Source: Legionella donaldsonii (GTDB taxonomy: Bacteria; Pseudomonadota; Gammaproteobacteria; Legionellales; Legionellaceae). Taken from it: a stretch of DNA of 64,000 nt. Shown piece after piece: positions 26,104-34,600 of the stretch. Numbering within the stretch: the first letter of the stretch is position 1; every line of letters starts with the position of its first letter. The notes below the pieces were generated by a model. It was not told where the DNA came from and made no database searches. It worked only from the letters and a program-made list of their open reading frames with translations. Made by a program: the position numbers and the translations under genes. The stretch spans positions 1,063,501-1,127,500 of the forward strand of contig NZ_UGOA01000001.1 in assembly GCF_900452385.1 (NCBI RefSeq). Direction: 5' to 3'.

Positions 26104-26538
26104 TTATTCAAAACTGATACTATGATAGATGGCATTGTCAGGAAAAATTTGATTAGCCTCGATCTGTTCTTCAAGAATCGGCATAGGTAGTGGATTATTG
26201 AGTTGCCTTTTCCTTGCTTGCACAATTTGGTTAAAGGTCTGTTTATCGTCTGTAAGACTTTTTTTCATGAAAGTAACCAGTTCATTATAGCGTGCCTTTT
26301 GTTGAGGGCTTAATTCATCTTCTACCACTTTTAATTCCGTATAAATTTTTTCTGCTAGATTTCGATGCAGATAAGCATAGTGAGTCCATCCTTGCTCTAC
26401 ATATCTAAAAATCATGGGACTGCGTGGATCGCAGGTTTTAATATAGTCCAGGAAATTATTGTAGTAAGGAACGATTATTTTATTCCATTCGTTTGCGCAT
26501 TCATCAAATTTTTGGTCGAATAATTCATCACTGTACAT
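26104..26538 (-). CDS. Hypothetical protein, tandem paralogue 2
   Basis: 144 aa, related along its whole length to the protein at 25557-25979: DELFDQKFDECANEWNKIIV, CDPRSPMIFRYVEQGWTHYA, and the C-terminal LPMPILEEQIEANQIFPDN. Cytosolic by sequence and helical. It is separated from the other copy by a 124-bp AT-rich gap, same orientation, so the two may form one transcript. Confidence 0.65.
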   Translation of the reverse strand: MYSDELFDQKFDECANEWNKIIVPYYNNFLDYIKTCDPRSPMIFRYVEQGWTHYAYLHRNLAEKIYTELKVVEDELSPQQKARYNELVTFMKKSLTDDKQTFNQIVQARKRQLNNPLPMPILEEQIEANQIFPDNAIYHSISFE

Positions 26539-26733
26539 CGTTGGTTTTCCGTTACTAATGAAAAAAGCGCCTATGGTAACAAGAAATAAAAAAAGTGCAC
26601 ATGCATTTTATTGGTTAAAAATAGTTGGTGAGGGTTTTTGATTGGCAGTGCTTAGAGATTGTTTGCCGGTCGTTTGCCCAGCTAAAATGGCAATCTTATT
26701 GAGGGCATTGCCCTGGAGCAGGAGGAGGAAATA

Positions 26734-27180
26734 ATGCGCAATTATTTATGGAAAATTAAAAAAATCATTTTATCCATGTTGGGTCATAAAACGGTTGGCG
26801 CAAGGGCTTTGGTTATTAATGACGACAAGGTGTTATTAGTTAAACATAGTTATACGCCCGGCTGGTATACCATTGGCGGCGCAGTGGAAAAAGGGGAAAC
26901 ACCGGTAGAAGCGGTTCAACGAGAACTCCTTGAAGAGGTGGGCGTGAAGTGTTTAACTTTGCCCAAATTATTCAGTGTTTACCATAATCATCGAGAAAGA
27001 AGAGATGACTATGTCGTGTTTTATCTCGTCGATAAATTTGAAAAAAAATGGGTTAGTTCGGCCGAAATTTTGGATGCGCAATGGTTTGAACTACAGGCAC
27101 TTCCGCACGACATTTCGCCTGCTACGCAGCGTAGAATTGACGAATATATTGGGACTCGCAAAGTGGACGAGCGCTGGTAA
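26734..27180 (+). CDS. Nudix hydrolase
   Basis: 148 aa. Residues 49-71 match the Nudix box G-x5-E-x7-R-E-U-x-E-E-x-G-U exactly (G49, E55, R63-E64, E67-E68, G70). It would hydrolyse a nucleoside diphosphate linked to another group; substrate unknown. The N-terminal ~18 residues are basic and hydrophobic (RNYLWKIKKIILSML), which could be an amphipathic membrane anchor. GGAGGAGG gives a strong RBS just upstream. Confidence 0.9.
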   Translation: MRNYLWKIKKIILSMLGHKTVGARALVINDDKVLLVKHSYTPGWYTIGGAVEKGETPVEAVQRELLEEVGVKCLTLPKLFSVYHNHRERRDDYVVFYLVDKFEKKWVSSAEILDAQWFELQALPHDISPATQRRIDEYIGTRKVDERW

Positions 27181-27357
27181 GTTTAGATTGTTGGCTTTCC
27201 GGCGCAGGATCAAGTCGTCCTTTTCCGGGAAAGGACACCAAGTCTGTCCCGTGCCCAACCCGGTTCTTAACCGTTTTCGATTACTTTCTTAACACTCTGT
27301 TAATAATTTACAGTTTATAATGCTCCCTTATTCGTAGAAACACGATAGGAAAGCTGT

Positions 27358-28803
27358 ATGCCTATTACCGTCACTATTCCTCGTCCTCCTGTTACTATTC
27401 TCGTTTTGAGAGGGGATGGTATCAAAGGAGTGGGTTATGTGGGTGCCTTACAAGTTCTCAACGAAAAAAAGGTAATACCCAATTTAACGACTGTGGCCGG
27501 AAGTTCGGCCGGTGCGATCACCGCGATGCTGATAGCGCTGGGATATAGTCAACAAGAAATTGAAGAGGAGTTGAGGACCCTGGATTTCAGTCGATTCATG
27601 GATCATCCTAATACCTTTCTTAATCGTGTTACCGGGGGTGTTTTTTCTGGATTGAAAGGGCTTTTGGGCTACAAACACGGGTTTTATCAGGGAGAAATAT
27701 TACGCCAGTGGTTGGAAGAGAAAGTAGAAGCAAAACTCGGTAAAAAGAACGCCACTTTCCAGGATCTGCAAAATGCAATTAAAACTAATCAGGAAGAACA
27801 AAATTTAAAGAAAAAAAATCAGTTTAAAGAATTAATTGTTACCGGAACCAATTTGCAAACTGAAAAAACGGATATTTTTTCTGCGGCGACAACACCTGAC
27901 TTGCCCATCGCCCACTCAGTACGAATTTCCTCGTCAATTCCTGCTTTTTTTGAAACAGTTTATATTAATAAGAAAACCGGTCAGGTTGAGCACGACATGA
28001 CTGCTGAAAAAGCAAAAGATCCCAACTATGTCCCTTATGTGGATGGTGGGCTATTAGATAATTTTCCTATCGAATACTTGTCCGATGAGCGATATGCTTC
28101 CTTATATGAAATAAATAATGGCATTAATCCCAGTGTGTTGGGGTTACGGATTGATAGTTCTTTTGAAACCAATGCTATTTGGAACAAAACTTCGAAAAAA
28201 TCCCAGGAATGGGATTTGTGGCGCTGGTTGCAGGCTGTTATCTCAAGTCCAATGGAAGATACGCACAAATTGGATAAATATGGGTTTCAGATTATTTCAA
28301 GTAATGATCTGAATATTAGTGGTACTGATTTTGCGCTGAGTAAAGAAGGTAAAGAACGCTTGATTCAAAAAGCAAAAGAAGCCACTGCCGCCTATTATGA
28401 CAATTATATTGAAGGCAGTGCTTATGAAATACTGACTTTCAAGACCAAAGAAGAGCTGGAATATCACTATAATGCTGCGAAAAATGAATTAACCTATCTT
28501 GAAGGCTTAAAATCATTTCGCTCTCTGAAACCAGATGAAGAACGAAGAGCCAGCTATTTAAATGACATTTTAATCCCTGCTTATAACAAAACATTGGATA
28601 CTTTGGTTGATTCTGAGAAAGAAGCCTTTTCAGGAGACTTGGCGCCTTTGGGCAAAGAGCAATCTTTTGTGCCAGAGACCCCCAAGGCCGCCCCTGTATC
28701 ATTAAAGCAACTTCCTACTTTTTTCCAACCTCTTCAGGCCAAAGCAGTATCGCTTGTTGAACTGGAGAGAAGCGAGGTTGTCTCCGCAGCGCCAGCGGCG
28801 TAG
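27358..28803 (+). CDS. Patatin-like phospholipase, candidate effector
   Basis: 481 aa. Residues ~12-245 are a patatin domain: the oxyanion segment RGDGIKGVGYVGAL (18-31), the nucleophile elbow GSSAG with Ser50, and the catalytic Asp of DGG at 229-231. Such enzymes use a Ser-Asp dyad to hydrolyse phospholipid acyl chains. There is no signal peptide. The remaining ~235 residues are helical (TFKTKEELEYHYNAAKNELT) with a Pro/Ala-rich tail, an arrangement also seen in Legionella patatin effectors of the VipD family; translocation is inference. A RAYT/REP cluster lies just downstream. Confidence 0.85.
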   Translation: MPITVTIPRPPVTILVLRGDGIKGVGYVGALQVLNEKKVIPNLTTVAGSSAGAITAMLIALGYSQQEIEEELRTLDFSRFMDHPNTFLNRVTGGVFSGLKGLLGYKHGFYQGEILRQWLEEKVEAKLGKKNATFQDLQNAIKTNQEEQNLKKKNQFKELIVTGTNLQTEKTDIFSAATTPDLPIAHSVRISSSIPAFFETVYINKKTGQVEHDMTAEKAKDPNYVPYVDGGLLDNFPIEYLSDERYASLYEINNGINPSVLGLRIDSSFETNAIWNKTSKKSQEWDLWRWLQAVISSPMEDTHKLDKYGFQIISSNDLNISGTDFALSKEGKERLIQKAKEATAAYYDNYIEGSAYEILTFKTKEELEYHYNAAKNELTYLEGLKSFRSLKPDEERRASYLNDILIPAYNKTLDTLVDSEKEAFSGDLAPLGKEQSFVPETPKAAPVSLKQLPTFFQPLQAKAVSLVELERSEVVSAAPAA

Positions 28804-28860
28804 GTCGGGCCAGAAGCCTACTCTCCGGATGTCTAAACCCGTTTTCAGTTTGGCTCGGGA

Positions 28861-28973
28861 GTAAATACCTTGATTACGCTACACTCCATCAAGGCTACGG
28901 ACGACTGACTGGTTGATGGTAGCCTGGGTGCAAGCCGCAGGCTGTAACCCGGGATTTTCTACTATTACAATAG
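28861..28973. repeat. REP unit, family 2 (left of the RAYT gene)
   Basis: One ~112-bp unit of the same family as the array at 29657-30433. It has two hairpins: CCTTGAT...ATCAAGG and AGCCTG-GGTGCAAGCCG-CAGGCT followed by a CCCGGG. It lies after the patatin stop. The gap 28804-29123 is otherwise filled by the slt-tail duplication and the inverted half-REP. Confidence 0.85.
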
Positions 28974-29024
28974 AGGCTGCATAAACACACTTAAATCCGG
29001 TCTTTCCCGCATGCGGTATTAATA
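28959..29024. repeat. Duplicated 3' end of slt
   Basis: Matches 30424-30489 at about 63 of 66 positions. The right copy is the real last 20 codons and stop of slt; this one is a detached fragment 1.46 kb away. The two copies bracket the RAYT gene and its REP array. Confidence 0.85.
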
Positions 29025-29028
29025 ACAA

Positions 29029-29066
29029 TAGTAGCCTTGATGGAGTGTAGCGTAATCAAGGTATTT
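29029..29066. repeat. Inverted half REP, family 2
   Basis: GTAGCCTTGATGGAGTGTAG and the following bases are the reverse complement of the first hairpin of the family-2 unit. With the units on the other side, it places the RAYT gene between REPs of opposite orientation, as is typical for RAYT loci. Confidence 0.8.
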
Positions 29067-29123
29067 ATTTAGCTTAATTCTTTAATTAATATTCTCCAAT
29101 CCAACCTATCAAAGGAAGATAGC

Positions 29124-29657
29124 ATGGTGAATTATCGGAGAAGTTTCATTCCCGGAGGCACTTTTTTCTTTACAGTGACACTGAGAAATAGAAAATCATG
29201 CCTCTTGGTAGATCACATTAATTTATTGAAAGACGCCGTTCAAACGGTTAAAGGGCAACATCCTTTTCTGACCAAAGCCTATGTGGTTTTACCTGACCAT
29301 CTTCATATAATTTGGCTGTTGCCCCCAGGGGATTCGGATTACTCTCAACGGTGGAAAAAAATTAAGGCTCTGTTTTCAAAATCAATCCATAAATCGGTTT
29401 TACCCTTAATGAGAACAAGACACAATGAGTATTGTCTTTGGCAGCGTCGGTTTTGGGAGCATGCTATTAACGATGAAACAGATTTTGAAAATCACGTCAA
29501 TTATATTCATTACAATCCCATTAAACATGGCTTAGTGGAGTCTTTGCATCATTGGCCTTATTCCTCGTTTCATTATTATGTACGTAGTGGGCGATTATCT
29601 AAAAATTGGGCTAACTCGATCCCTGAGCCAATAGAGAAGTTTGGGTTTGGGGAATAA
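29124..29657 (+). CDS. REP-associated tyrosine transposase (RAYT)
   Basis: 177 aa, intact. The HUH motif is HLHII (residues ~61-65, within VVLPDHLHIIW), and the catalytic Tyr is in NYIHYNPIKHGLVE. The N-terminus MVNYRRSFIPGGTFFFTVTL and late WPYSSFHYYV are family landmarks. RAYTs are single-strand transposases of the IS200/IS605 superfamily that recognise flanking REP hairpins; here the REPs are present on both sides in opposite orientation. An AAGGAAG RBS lies upstream. The two broken relatives at 2479 and 4299 belong to a related but distinct family. Confidence 0.92.
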   Translation: MVNYRRSFIPGGTFFFTVTLRNRKSCLLVDHINLLKDAVQTVKGQHPFLTKAYVVLPDHLHIIWLLPPGDSDYSQRWKKIKALFSKSIHKSVLPLMRTRHNEYCLWQRRFWEHAINDETDFENHVNYIHYNPIKHGLVESLHHWPYSSFHYYVRSGRLSKNWANSIPEPIEKFGFGE

Positions 29658-30433
29658 ATACCTTGATTACGCTATGCTCCATCAAGGCTACTGACGACTG
29701 ACTAGTTGATGAGTAGCCTGGGTGCAAGCCGCAGGCTGTAACCCGGGATTTTCCGCTATTACAATAGTAAATACCTTGATTACGCTATGCTCCATCAAGG
29801 CTACTGACGACTGACTGGTTGATGAGTAGCCTGGGTGCAAGCCGCAGGCTGTAACCCGGGATTTTCCGCTATTACAATAGTAAATCCCTTGATTACGCTA
29901 CGCTCCATCAAGGCTACTGAATGACTGGTTGATAGGTAGCCTGGGTGCAAGCCGCAGGCTGTAACCCGGGATTTCCACTATTACAATAGTAAATACCTTG
30001 ATTACGCTACGCTGCATCAAGGCTACTGACTACTGACTGGTTGATGAGTAGCCTGGGTGCAAGCCGCAGGCTGTAACCCGGGATTTTCCGCTATTACAAT
30101 AGTAAATCCCTTGATTACGCTACGCTACATCAAGGCTACTGACTGACTGGTTGATGAGTAGACTGGGTGCAAGCCGCAGGCTGTAACCCGGGATTTTCCG
30201 CTATTACAATAGTAAATATCTTGATTACGCTACGCTGCATCAAGGCTACTGACGACTGACTGGTTGATGGGTAGCCTGGGTGCAAGCCGCAGGCTGTAAC
30301 CCGGGATTTTCCACTATTACAATAGTAAATACCTTGATTACGCTACGCTGCATCAAGGCTACTGACTACTGACTGGTTGATAAGTAGCCTGGGTGCAAGC
30401 CGCAGGCTGTAACCCGGGATTTACTACTATTAC
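29657..30433. repeat. Array of seven ~112-bp REP units (family 2)
   Basis: The core GTAG(C/A)CTGGGTGCAAGC starts at 29713, 29826, 29936, 30048, 30158, 30271 and 30384, i.e. periods of 113, 110, 112, 110, 113 and 113 bp. Each unit carries the CCTTGAT...ATCAAGG hairpin and the GCCTG...CAGGC hairpin, ending CTATTACAATAG. That last string is the end of slt, so a few bases of the host gene have been amplified with each unit. The array runs into the slt stop codon. It fills the 772-bp gap between RAYT and slt. Confidence 0.9.
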
Positions 30434-32214
30434 AATAGAGGCTGCATAAACGCACTTAAATCCGGTCTTTCCCGCATGCGATATTGATAAACAGCATAAA
30501 AGGCAATGACGTTCTTCAAGTAATTGCGTGTTTCATGCCAGGGAAGGGTTTCAATCCAGATATCGATTTGTTTGGGTGGATGGTTTCTAAGCCAATAATT
30601 CACTCGACTAGGACCAGCATTATAGGCTGCCGCGATTAACACGGGATGTCTATTAAAACGATTGGCTAATTGTTTTAAATAGGCAACACCAATGTTGATA
30701 TTTTTTTGAAATAAAAACAGCTGATCTTTATCGCCATAAGCAATTTTTTCGCGTTTTGCTACCACCTTTGCGGTAGCAGGCATCACTTGCATTAGACCTC
30801 GGGCACCCGCTGGTGAAATGACATCCCGACGAAAACCGCTTTCCTGCCGAATAATGGCATAGATAAATTCACGGGGAATTTGGTAATTTTTAGCATATTG
30901 GCTAATAGTGGGTTGATACGCCAAGGGAAAGCGTAACACCAATTGATTATTTAACTCGTCGGTATTGCTTAAATAAACTGATTTACCATGCCACTGCAAA
31001 TTAGTTGCGATCCAATATATCAGGGCACTCTTATCCTCTTTGGGGAGTTCGCTCATAAAATCATTGAGGAGCCTCGCGGCTTGTAACTCCTGTTTGGATT
31101 GATAGAGGTATTTAATATTATCTGTAATGGGTTGGTAGGGTTTTAAGATAGCCATATTGGATATTGGCGGCTCATTTTCAAAGCTTGGAGCCTGATTTAA
31201 CCGCAGGCTGGCAAGGAAACCATAGTAATTCCTTGATTTTGCAACGGACTTATAGAGCGCTTGGGCTTGATCTTTTTTCCCTCTGGCTTCCAGGGCGCGG
31301 GCCAACCAATATTGCCAGCAAGGTTTATCTTTGTCAGGCGAATGATTGATTAGGTACTCCACTTTAGACCATTGCTGGCGCTTAAGCGCGTAACGGATTT
31401 GCCAATCAAGCAGAACGTCGTTGTAATAAGCCGGGTTTATTTTGTTAAACCAGTATTGCGTATCTTCATGATTACGCATCGCTTTATAAAGTGCCAAATG
31501 CGCAAGAAAAGCTTGTTGTTGCGGTTTGGTCAATAATTTTTTAGTTTTGATATGTTGCCAATATTTAATGGCTTGATCCATGTTAATGGATACCAGCCTC
31601 TTTAAACCATAAAGATAGAAATAATCGTGCAACTCACCAATCTCAAGCTGAGTAATACGGGACGGACTCTGGTAAATAGCGGCCAGTAATTGTTCGTCTT
31701 TGAGACGAGGCTGTTTATATTGTTTCAGTAAATAGCGGGCTAAAGGCAGATTGCGCTTGTCGAGTGCCAGGATAATTCGCTGAGTAATCAGTGTTTCATC
31801 AAAACTGTCGCTTTTCACCAGCAGGTTAAATAGCTCATTGCAAGCAGAGGGTTGAGAGCTTCCTGATAGCCATAAAGGCTTAGTCGCTTCCAGAGCCTCT
31901 TGGGTTTTTCCTTCATAATAGGTTGCCAGGAGGTTATAACACTGCAGATTAATATCGTTTGAGTTTTGATAATGCTTAAGGTAATTGGGCCAATCTTTTT
32001 GATGGGCTAAGTGGTATAGCCATCTTTCACGTAATCTTTTGGCAAGTGGTGTATCGCTGTCAATAAATGCATAAAAATCGGGACCCGGCTGTACAGGCAA
32101 GTTTTGGCTCCACTGTGTATAAGCCATAAACCGGTTTAAATACGCCTCACCCGATAAAGCATGAATTACCGCTGATGAATACATCAGGATTAAAAAAAAT
32201 AATACTTTTTTCAT
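30430..32214 (-). CDS. slt: Soluble lytic murein transglycosylase
   Basis: 594 aa with a signal peptide (MKKVLFFLILMYSSAVIHA). A long superhelical N-terminal part (~25-430) precedes the SLT catalytic domain, where IIRQESGFRRD holds the catalytic Glu (about residue 456), followed by SPAGARGLMQVMPATAKVV and AAYNAGPSRVNYWL. It cleaves the glycan strands of peptidoglycan to 1,6-anhydro ends in the periplasm. Its last codons overlap the final bases of the REP array and are duplicated at 28959-29024; the reading frame itself is undamaged. Confidence 0.94.
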   Translation of the reverse strand: MKKVLFFLILMYSSAVIHALSGEAYLNRFMAYTQWSQNLPVQPGPDFYAFIDSDTPLAKRLRERWLYHLAHQKDWPNYLKHYQNSNDINLQCYNLLATYYEGKTQEALEATKPLWLSGSSQPSACNELFNLLVKSDSFDETLITQRIILALDKRNLPLARYLLKQYKQPRLKDEQLLAAIYQSPSRITQLEIGELHDYFYLYGLKRLVSINMDQAIKYWQHIKTKKLLTKPQQQAFLAHLALYKAMRNHEDTQYWFNKINPAYYNDVLLDWQIRYALKRQQWSKVEYLINHSPDKDKPCWQYWLARALEARGKKDQAQALYKSVAKSRNYYGFLASLRLNQAPSFENEPPISNMAILKPYQPITDNIKYLYQSKQELQAARLLNDFMSELPKEDKSALIYWIATNLQWHGKSVYLSNTDELNNQLVLRFPLAYQPTISQYAKNYQIPREFIYAIIRQESGFRRDVISPAGARGLMQVMPATAKVVAKREKIAYGDKDQLFLFQKNINIGVAYLKQLANRFNRHPVLIAAAYNAGPSRVNYWLRNHPPKQIDIWIETLPWHETRNYLKNVIAFYAVYQYRMRERPDLSAFMQPLL

Positions 32215-32329
32215 AAGCTCTCAGTTACCACAATTGAGGATCCTTTCAAATGGTCCGATCCCTGTTGAGTTGCCTTATTGCTACAACCCAAGTTAAGAGA
32301 ATATAAACGTTGCTATAGAATCATTATAG

Positions 32330-32983
32330 TTAAATTGATGCTAACTGAGTACGCATGGCTGTAATCGTTGTTGCATAATCACCACTGGAGAATATAGCAG
32401 AACCAGCAACAAATTGGGTAGCTCCCGCTTGTGCTATACGGGCAATATTTTCTGTGCTGACGCCGCCATCAACACAAATAGGGAGTGTGGGATAGTGTTG
32501 TTTTATCAGACTGATTTTATTAATTATTTCCGGAATCAAGGCTTGTCCGCCAAAACCAGGATTAACGGTCATGACCAGAATAAAATCGAGGCGATGGATA
32601 CACCAGGTCAGGCAATCCAGTGAAGTCGCTGGATTGAGTACCAGACCTGCCTCACAACCTTGCTGCTGGATAAGTTGCAAGCTGCGATCGAGATGGATTG
32701 TCGCATCAGGATGAATACTAATTCGTTTGGCACCCGCTTTGGCAAATTGGACAATCAGATCGTCAACCGGTTTTGCCATCAAGTGCACATCAATCGGAAC
32801 ACTGGGAAAACGATGATGCAAAGCCTGGCAAATAGGGGGGCCAAAGGTAAGATTAGGGACGTAATGGTTATCCATGACATCAAAATGAATCATATCGGCA
32901 CCGGCCTGCATGACTGCAGTGACTTCTTCGCCAAAACGGGTCATATCGGCTGAAAGCAATGAGGGTGCAATAAGGTAGGTCAT
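32330..32983 (-). CDS. rpe: Ribulose-phosphate 3-epimerase
   Basis: 217 aa, a TIM barrel with family motifs in order: APSLLSADMTRFGEEV, MIHFDVMDNHYVPNLTFGPP (His and Asp metal/catalytic residues), IDVHLMAKP, LVMTVNPGFGGQ, ICVDGGVS and FVAGSAIF. It interconverts ribulose 5-phosphate and xylulose 5-phosphate. Flanked by slt and an outer-membrane protein gene, without an obvious operon. Confidence 0.95.
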   Translation of the reverse strand: MTYLIAPSLLSADMTRFGEEVTAVMQAGADMIHFDVMDNHYVPNLTFGPPICQALHHRFPSVPIDVHLMAKPVDDLIVQFAKAGAKRISIHPDATIHLDRSLQLIQQQGCEAGLVLNPATSLDCLTWCIHRLDFILVMTVNPGFGGQALIPEIINKISLIKQHYPTLPICVDGGVSTENIARIAQAGATQFVAGSAIFSSGDYATTITAMRTQLASI

Positions 32984-33015
32984 TATAGGCCCTAAACAAA
33001 ATAGAAGACATTATA

Positions 33016-33046
33016 GCAGGCATTCAATGGTGATTTGAATGCCTGC
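33016..33046 (-). terminator. 12-bp hairpin after the outer-membrane barrel genes
   Basis: GCAGGCATTCAA and TTGAATGCCTGC flank a 7-base loop 13 bp past the stop of the gene at 33059. Only a weak AT-rich tract follows on the minus strand, so it may also serve mRNA stability. Confidence 0.55.
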
Positions 33047-33058
33047 CAGACTAAGACC

Positions 33059-33835
33059 CTAAGCTTCACTGAACGTGTAGTTAAAAAACAAATTCAGCGT
33101 ATGAACCTGGAACCGTGTGTCAAATGCACTGATTGTCCTTGTCGACATATAACGATAGTCGAGTCCGAAAGACGTCTCATCACTGTAGAAATAACTTAAA
33201 CCAAGAATGATTTGCCCAACAGGGGTATTGGTACTTGTTTTCCCGCCCGTGATGAAAAATTCATTGGATGGTTGGGTTACTGTAGGGTTAGCGATACCGT
33301 AGAAATTAAGTTGACTTGAAATATGCGCATAACCGATCCCTAGACCAATGTAAGGGACAAAACTTGGATCATCATCTTCGTCGTAAATGTCATAGTAGCC
33401 ATTAATCATCGCGCCACCGAAACTCGTATTGCCTTTAATTTGTATTCCGGGTGTCCCGCCCGAGGTAGCAAAAGGAGCCAGTGAGTTCACAACAAAAGCA
33501 TTGAAGGGTACGAAATGTCGTTTAAAGGACAAGCCATCGACAGTCAGTCTGGTAACAGGGTTGTAATCGAAAAATAATTCCCCTTCAACGCGGAAATAAC
33601 AGATCCGATAGCCAATCTGGCCACCGCCGCCGCCACCAATACTGTAAGCGAGTTGTGTGCCTGCGAGATCAGAAACGACTCCCCTTGGACGAGGATGCGT
33701 GCCGGCATTGATTCTGGGAGCATAAGACACTATCCCCGTTGCACCAGCGTACCAACCTTCAGCCGGAACTGCTGAAAACACAGACCAACTAGCTAGCAAT
33801 AAACCGGCGAAGCCAATATGACGTAATTGTTTCAT
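33059..33835 (-). CDS. Outer membrane beta-barrel protein
   Basis: 258 aa with a signal peptide (RHIGFAGLLLASWSVFSA). Alternating aromatic strands (AYSIGGGGGGQIGYRICYFRVEGELFFDY, YIGLGIGYAHIS, IILGLSYFYSDETSFGLDYRY) end in a C-terminal aromatic strand (VHTLNLFFNYTF), as in eight-stranded OmpA/opacity-type barrels. It lies 11 bp downstream of a paralogue in the same direction and shares its opening PA-GWYAG pattern. Confidence 0.8.
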   Translation of the reverse strand: MKQLRHIGFAGLLLASWSVFSAVPAEGWYAGATGIVSYAPRINAGTHPRPRGVVSDLAGTQLAYSIGGGGGGQIGYRICYFRVEGELFFDYNPVTRLTVDGLSFKRHFVPFNAFVVNSLAPFATSGGTPGIQIKGNTSFGGAMINGYYDIYDEDDDPSFVPYIGLGIGYAHISSQLNFYGIANPTVTQPSNEFFITGGKTSTNTPVGQIILGLSYFYSDETSFGLDYRYMSTRTISAFDTRFQVHTLNLFFNYTFSEA

Positions 33836-33846
33836 GTGCGCTATCC

Positions 33847-34482
33847 TTATTTATAACTGCTTTGATCAAAGCGGTAGGTGACTCCAATGCTGGCTATGTG
33901 GATCTGGACGACTTTACCAAGGTGATCGGCACGATCAGTTCCAACATAACGGTAGGCAATGTCAGCAGAATAATTTTCAGCAAAATTATACATTAGGCCG
34001 GCAGTAGCCTGATAAGCAAAAACATTATCCGAGCGTTTGAAACGGGTTCTAAAAGGGGCTTCACTGTCCAGTTCAGATTGAACCCAGCCGTAACCTAAAC
34101 CAGCACCTAGAAAGGGTGCGATACTAGGAACCATTTCTGGGAAATCATAATAGACATTGGCCATGCCTAAAGCCGCATTGAATTGCCCATCAATGCCGAG
34201 CTGTCTTATACCCATCACTTGAAAATGGCCAAGATCGGCATGAACATAAGTAAACTCGGCTTCATAACGCAACGGAGTGCTTTTAAAGCCAACGCGGCCA
34301 CCTGCATTATATCCGCCATTATAGGAGGCGCGTGTACGAGTCCAGCCATAATAGCTATTGCTGATATTATCGGGTACATAGCTGTAGCCACCGAAAACGC
34401 TTGAATACCAGCCATCAACAGGCGCCGCTGCTGCTGCAAGGCCGGAAGCCAGTAATGCGGCAGAAAAAAGTGCAATTCTCAT
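33847..34482 (-). CDS. Outer membrane beta-barrel protein (paralogue)
   Basis: 211 aa with a signal peptide (RIALFSAALLASGLAAAAA). The mature start PVDGWYSSVFGGYSYVPDN, the middle YYDFPEMVPSIAPFLGAGLGYGW and the end HIASIGVTYRF fit a small opacity-like barrel and match the layout of its downstream neighbour. The two probably form one transcript; function could be adhesion or surface structure. Confidence 0.8.
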   Translation of the reverse strand: MRIALFSAALLASGLAAAAAPVDGWYSSVFGGYSYVPDNISNSYYGWTRTRASYNGGYNAGGRVGFKSTPLRYEAEFTYVHADLGHFQVMGIRQLGIDGQFNAALGMANVYYDFPEMVPSIAPFLGAGLGYGWVQSELDSEAPFRTRFKRSDNVFAYQATAGLMYNFAENYSADIAYRYVGTDRADHLGKVVQIHIASIGVTYRFDQSSYK

Positions 34483-34600
34483 GACATACCTTGTTATTTT
34501 TATTATTTATATTTAAAGCAATCCAATGTTAGCGATTTGCGTTTATTTTGCAAGCAACTTTTGCTGCTTGTATTACCTCATTGATGAGTTAAGATGATAG

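Noticed and set aside
29657-30433. Regular ~112-bp repeats suggestive of a CRISPR array
   Set aside because: Whole units are near-identical, including the would-be spacers; there are no cas genes, and the units match REPs flanking a RAYT.
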